From Bacteroidota bacterium (lineage in GTDB: Bacteria > Bacteroidota > Bacteroidia > Flavobacteriales_F > PHOS-HE28): DNA of 15,130 nucleotides. Shown here one piece after another: positions 13,201 through 15,130 of the stretch (within the stretch, counting starts at the first letter, position 1; each line of letters starts with the position of its first letter). The stretch lies in contig JAEZCB010000160.1 of NCBI GenBank assembly GCA_023412755.1, forward strand, positions 1 through 15,130. Reading direction: 5' to 3'. A program made the position numbers and the translations under genes. The notes under the pieces are model-generated. The model saw only the letters and a list, made by a program, of their open reading frames with translations. It did no database searches and had not been told where the DNA came from.

Positions 13201-15130
13201 ACTTCGGCGATGGCACGTACCTGCGTTGTGAGGTTGGCGGCCAACTGGTTCACGTTCTCCGTAAGGCCCTTCCATGTTCCGGAAGCGCCGGGCACTTTCG
13301 CCTGGCCACCGAGTTTTCCTTCCACACCCACCTCACGGGCCACGGTGGTCACCTGATCGGCGAAAGTGGCCAGGGTGTTGATCATGGAGTTGATCGTATC
13401 GGCCAGCTCGGCGATCTCGCCTTTCGCTTCCACAGTGAGCTTGCGATGCAGATCGCCGTTTGCCACGGCGGTAACTACCATGGCTATGCCACGCACCTGG
13501 CTGGTAAGGTTACCGGCCATCATGTTCACCGAATCGGTGAGGTCTTTCCAGGTACCGGCCACATTCTCCACCTGCGCCTGGCCCCCAAGTATCCCTTCGG
13601 TGCCCACTTCTTTCGCCACGCGTGTCACTTCCGCAGCGAATGACCGGAGCTGGTCCACCATGGTGTTGATGGTATCCTTCAGCTCAAGGATCTCGCCCTT
13701 CACATCCACGGTGATCTTTCGCGAAAGGTCACCGTTCGCGATCGCCTTGGAAACGTCTGCGATGTTCCGCACCTGGCTGGTGAGGTTGGATGCCATGAGG
13801 TTCACGGAATCCGTGAGATCCTTCCATGTACCGGCCACCCCGGGCACATCCGCCTGACCACCCAGCTTACCGTCTGTACCTACTTCCCGCGCCACACGCG
13901 TCACTTCGGCCGCGAACGATCGGAGCTGGTCCACCATGGTGTTGATGGTGTCCTTGAGCTCGAGGATCTCGCCCTTCACGTCCACGTTGATCTTGCGGCT
14001 GAGGTCACCACCTGCCACCGCCGTTGTTACTTCAGCGATGTTACGCACCTGGTTGGTGAGGTTGCTGGCCATGGAGTTCACGGAGTCCGTGAGGTCCTTC
14101 CAGGTACCGGCAACACCTTCCACGTTGGCCTGGCCTCCTAGTTTTCCTTCGGTGCCTACCTCGCGTGCCACACGGGTAACTTCCGAAGCGAATGAGGAGA
14201 GTTGGTCCACCATGGTGTTGATGGTGTCCTTCAATTCCTGGATCTCACCTTTCACATCCACAGTGATCTTCCGCGAGAGATCGCCATTGGCCACCGCAGT
14301 GGTCAGTTCGGCGATGTTACGCACCTGGCTGGTAAGGTTCGATGCCATGGAGTTCACCGAGTCGGTGAGGTTCTTCCATGTACCGGCAACACCGGGTACG
14401 TCGGCCTGGCCGCCAAGTTCTCCTTCCGTACCTACTTCGTGCGCCACGCGCGTTACCTCGGCAGCGAAGGAGTTGAGCTGGTCCACCATGGTGTTGATGG
14501 TGTTCTTCAGCTCGAGGATCTCGCCCTGCACATGCACGGTGATCTTCCTTGAAAGGTCACCATTCGCCACAGCTGTGGCCACTTCGGCGATGTTCCGCAT
14601 CTGGCCGGTGAGGTTGCCGGCCATCATGTTCACCGAATCCGTGAGATCCTTCCAGGTACCGGCCACTCCTTCCACGTTGGCCTGGCCTCCCAATTTCCCT
14701 TCGGTACCTACTTCCAGTGCTACACGGGTCACTTCCGAGGCGAATGAGGAAAGCTGGTCCACCATGGTATTGATGGTGTCCTTCAGCTCCATGATCTCAC
14801 CTTTCACATCCACAGTGATCTTGCGGCTCAGATCTCCCCGCGCAACGGCAGTGGTCACTTCGGCGATGTTCCGCACCTGACTGGTGAGGTTGCTGGCCAT
14901 GGAGTTCACCGAATCGGTAAGGTTCTTCCATGTTCCACCTACGCCCGGAACGTCAGCCTGGCCACCAAGCTTTCCCTCCGTACCTACTTCGCGCGCCACA
15001 CGCGTTACTTCCGCCGCGAACGAGTTGAGCTGGTCCACCATGGTGTTGATGGTGTTCTTCAGCTCAAGGATCTCGCCCTTCACGTCGACGGTGATCTTCT
15101 TGGACAGATCGCCCTTGGCCACCGCGGTCG
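10275..15130 (-). CDS. Poly-HAMP hybrid histidine kinase (Nik1/group III-like), 5' end outside window
   Basis: The frame is open through the right edge (TAVAKGDL completes a repeat), so the N-terminus is missing; the GTG at 15122 is internal. Numbering from it: seven 92-residue HAMP units (1-644), a terminal HAMP half (645-680), GAF (about 705-846), a Gln/Glu-rich coiled coil (850-918), HisKA with MSHELRTPLNS (His929), HATPase_c with N-box NLLSNAFKF (1045-1053), DTGIGI and GGTGLGLAIS, then three receivers. REC1 (1225-1343) keeps Asp1234, Asp1276 and Lys1325. REC2 (1347-1475) has Asp1355/1356 but GEG at 1397-1399 instead of an acceptor Asp. REC3 (1488-1608) is canonical, with Asp1496-1498, Asp1541 (LMDIMMPEMDG) and the SKP lysine. 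The HAMP units resemble those of fungal Nik1/Os-1 osmosensors. No transmembrane segment is seen in this part. The stimulus is unknown. Confidence 0.95.
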   Translation of the reverse strand, partial: TAVAKGDLSKKITVDVKGEILELKNTINTMVDQLNSFAAEVTRVAREVGTEGKLGGQADVPGVGGTWKNLTDSVNSMASNLTSQVRNIAEVTTAVARGDLSRKITVDVKGEIMELKDTINTMVDQLSSFASEVTRVALEVGTEGKLGGQANVEGVAGTWKDLTDSVNMMAGNLTGQMRNIAEVATAVANGDLSRKITVHVQGEILELKNTINTMVDQLNSFAAEVTRVAHEVGTEGELGGQADVPGVAGTWKNLTDSVNSMASNLTSQVRNIAELTTAVANGDLSRKITVDVKGEIQELKDTINTMVDQLSSFASEVTRVAREVGTEGKLGGQANVEGVAGTWKDLTDSVNSMASNLTNQVRNIAEVTTAVAGGDLSRKINVDVKGEILELKDTINTMVDQLRSFAAEVTRVAREVGTDGKLGGQADVPGVAGTWKDLTDSVNLMASNLTSQVRNIADVSKAIANGDLSRKITVDVKGEILELKDTINTMVDQLRSFAAEVTRVAKEVGTEGILGGQAQVENVAGTWKDLTDSVNMMAGNLTSQVRGIAMVVTAVANGDLHRKLTVEAKGEIAELADTINSMINTLATFADQVTTVAREVGVEGKLGGQAKVPGASGTWKGLTENVNQLAANLTTQVRAIAEVATAVTKGDLTRSITVEALGEVAALKDTINEMIWNLRDTTQKNTQQDWLKTNLAKFSRMLQGQRDITNVGRMVLSELCPVVNALQAEFYVLEPEQDEPRLTLLASYASEGHEQHGKRIQLGEGVVGQCALEKRKVELEELPDSHIKITSGLGASTPRTILVLPLIFEGQVKGVLELASFKGFSFTDRALLDQLTESIGIVLNTIEANMRTEDLLKQSQSLAHQLQSRQEQLQQTNEALQEKASLLVQQNEEVERKNREVEQARQELEEKAKQLALTSKYKSEFLANMSHELRTPLNSLLILSDQLSRNQEGNLTPRQTEFAKTIHSSGNDLLMLINDILDLSKIESGTVVVDAGELPLEDMQGYVERTFRHVAEAKNVDFVLDFQKDLPRTVFTDAKRLQQIIKNLLSNAFKFTHQGQVALTAEIVRSGWSASNEDLNNATEVLAFSVSDTGIGIAPDKQMLIFEAFQQADGSTSRKYGGTGLGLAISRELARLLGGEIRLMSQPGHGSTFTLYLPVRYVPSRNRRGQINDVLPAPPVQFQPEAVQEMANKILGKDKPAEVVEEEHQIHMANEVKDDREEIQAGDRVLLIVENDAGFARILLDAARAQGFKGLVTPLGATALAMVRDHKPVALTLDIHLPDVKGWRVLERLKNDVNTQHIPVCVISTDDARDKAMDAGALGFVTKPIQNGDIVASLMDFLDRYSGRRKDLVVVTDDTKERDRIVGAVNAEDLRITTVKNARELKKLKDRTLDLVIVGEGANGILKELTLPANQWTEGVDRQLTMVMFGGKNGHRSFKRPGGDVMVRKAHSPERLLDLTSLYLHRNVSKLPTAMRQTVLDLRSSERSLKDRRVLIVDDDMRNIFALTTVLEDHEMSILSADNGRDAIEILKTRPDIDIVLMDIMMPEMDGIETMREIRKIHSLKDLPIVAVTAKAMKGDREKCMEAGAWDYLSKPVDTEQMLSVLRAWLYRPVTSG
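13191..15122 (-). repeat. Tandem HAMP array, seven 276-bp units
   Basis: Seven head-to-tail units of exactly 276 bp (92 codons) lie at 14847-15122, 14571-14846, 14295-14570, 14019-14294, 13743-14018, 13467-13742 and 13191-13466. A partial eighth merges into the kinase linker, and the array continues past the right edge. Shared landmarks per unit are GDLSRKITVDVKGEI, DTINTMVDQL, EVTRVAREVGTEG, LGGQA, GTWKDLTDSVN and NLTSQVRNIAE. No indels are visible between units, so the phase of stacked HAMP helices is kept. Unit 7, closest to the kinase, is the most diverged (HRKLTVEAKGEIAEL, ATFADQVTTVA). Confidence 0.95.
14019..15122 (-). repeat. Higher-order 552-bp A/B duplication within the HAMP array
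   Basis: Units alternate in type. Units 1 and 3 share LKNTIN, NSFAAE, ADVPGV and TWKNLTD; units 2 and 4 share LKDTIN, SSFASE, ANVEGV and TWKDLTD. By hand alignment of a 180-bp stretch (14641-14820 and its offsets), unit 2 matches unit 4 at about 160 positions but unit 3 at only about 140; unit 1 matches unit 3 at about 156. The two 552-bp copies are therefore 14571-15122 and 14019-14570, an A-B pair copied as a block. Confidence 0.8.

Noticed and set aside
13936..14880. Long plus-strand open frame of 314 codons opposite the HAMP array
   Set aside because: It is the antisense shadow of the repeat: its translation repeats every 92 residues in step with the HAMP units and has no independent start signal or family resemblance.
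10275..15122. GTG 15122 as the real start of the poly-HAMP kinase
   Set aside because: The codons before it (TA of TAVAKGDL) continue the HAMP repeat to the window edge, so this GTG is an internal valine.

Overview
All genes in this window lie on the minus strand, so the biological order runs from the right edge to the left. The organism looks like a fairly GC-rich member of Bacteroidota, probably Flavobacteriales-related. Three things point that way: two secreted proteins end in type IX secretion (T9SS) type A sorting domains, two gene starts are preceded by Bacteroidota-type TAnnTTTG -7 promoter boxes, and the set of three SurA-like periplasmic folding factors next to a MoxR ATPase is a layout I recall from that phylum. 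This placement is an inference; no rRNA or marker gene is present.

The right third (8091-15130) holds two hybrid histidine kinases, 24 nt apart. The first runs off the right edge. It has at least seven complete 92-residue HAMP units plus a terminal HAMP, then GAF, coiled coil, HisKA, HATPase_c and three receiver modules, the middle one lacking its phospho-acceptor Asp. The poly-HAMP unit closely resembles that of fungal group III (Nik1/Os-1) kinases. The second is REC-GAF-HisKA-HATPase_c-REC. No DNA-binding output domain or HPt is visible. Together they look like a cytoplasmic multi-step phosphorelay core.

The middle (2453-7883) is a tightly packed four-gene operon: a two-parvulin PPIase, a SurA-like lipoprotein without a parvulin domain, a SurA-like protein with two degenerate parvulin domains, and a MoxR-family AAA+ ATPase. 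It starts from a recognisable promoter followed by a leader hairpin. Joints are very close (a 4-nt GTGA overlap, a 29-nt overlap, a 28-nt gap), which suggests translational coupling. The first three products should act in the periplasm on outer-membrane and secreted proteins; MoxR is cytoplasmic.

The left part (1-2354) encodes secreted cargo: a small T9SS protein, a seven-bladed propeller protein with a T9SS tail (13 nt apart, probably co-transcribed), and at the left edge the first 58 codons of a further exported, cysteine-rich protein.

No rRNA, tRNA, CRISPR array, IS element or phage gene was seen. No gene-free stretch exceeds 300 bases; the longest is 7884-8090. The least ordinary features are the poly-HAMP array, which shows a 552-bp higher-order A/B duplication over the 276-bp unit, and the split distribution of active-site histidines in the SurA-like protein.
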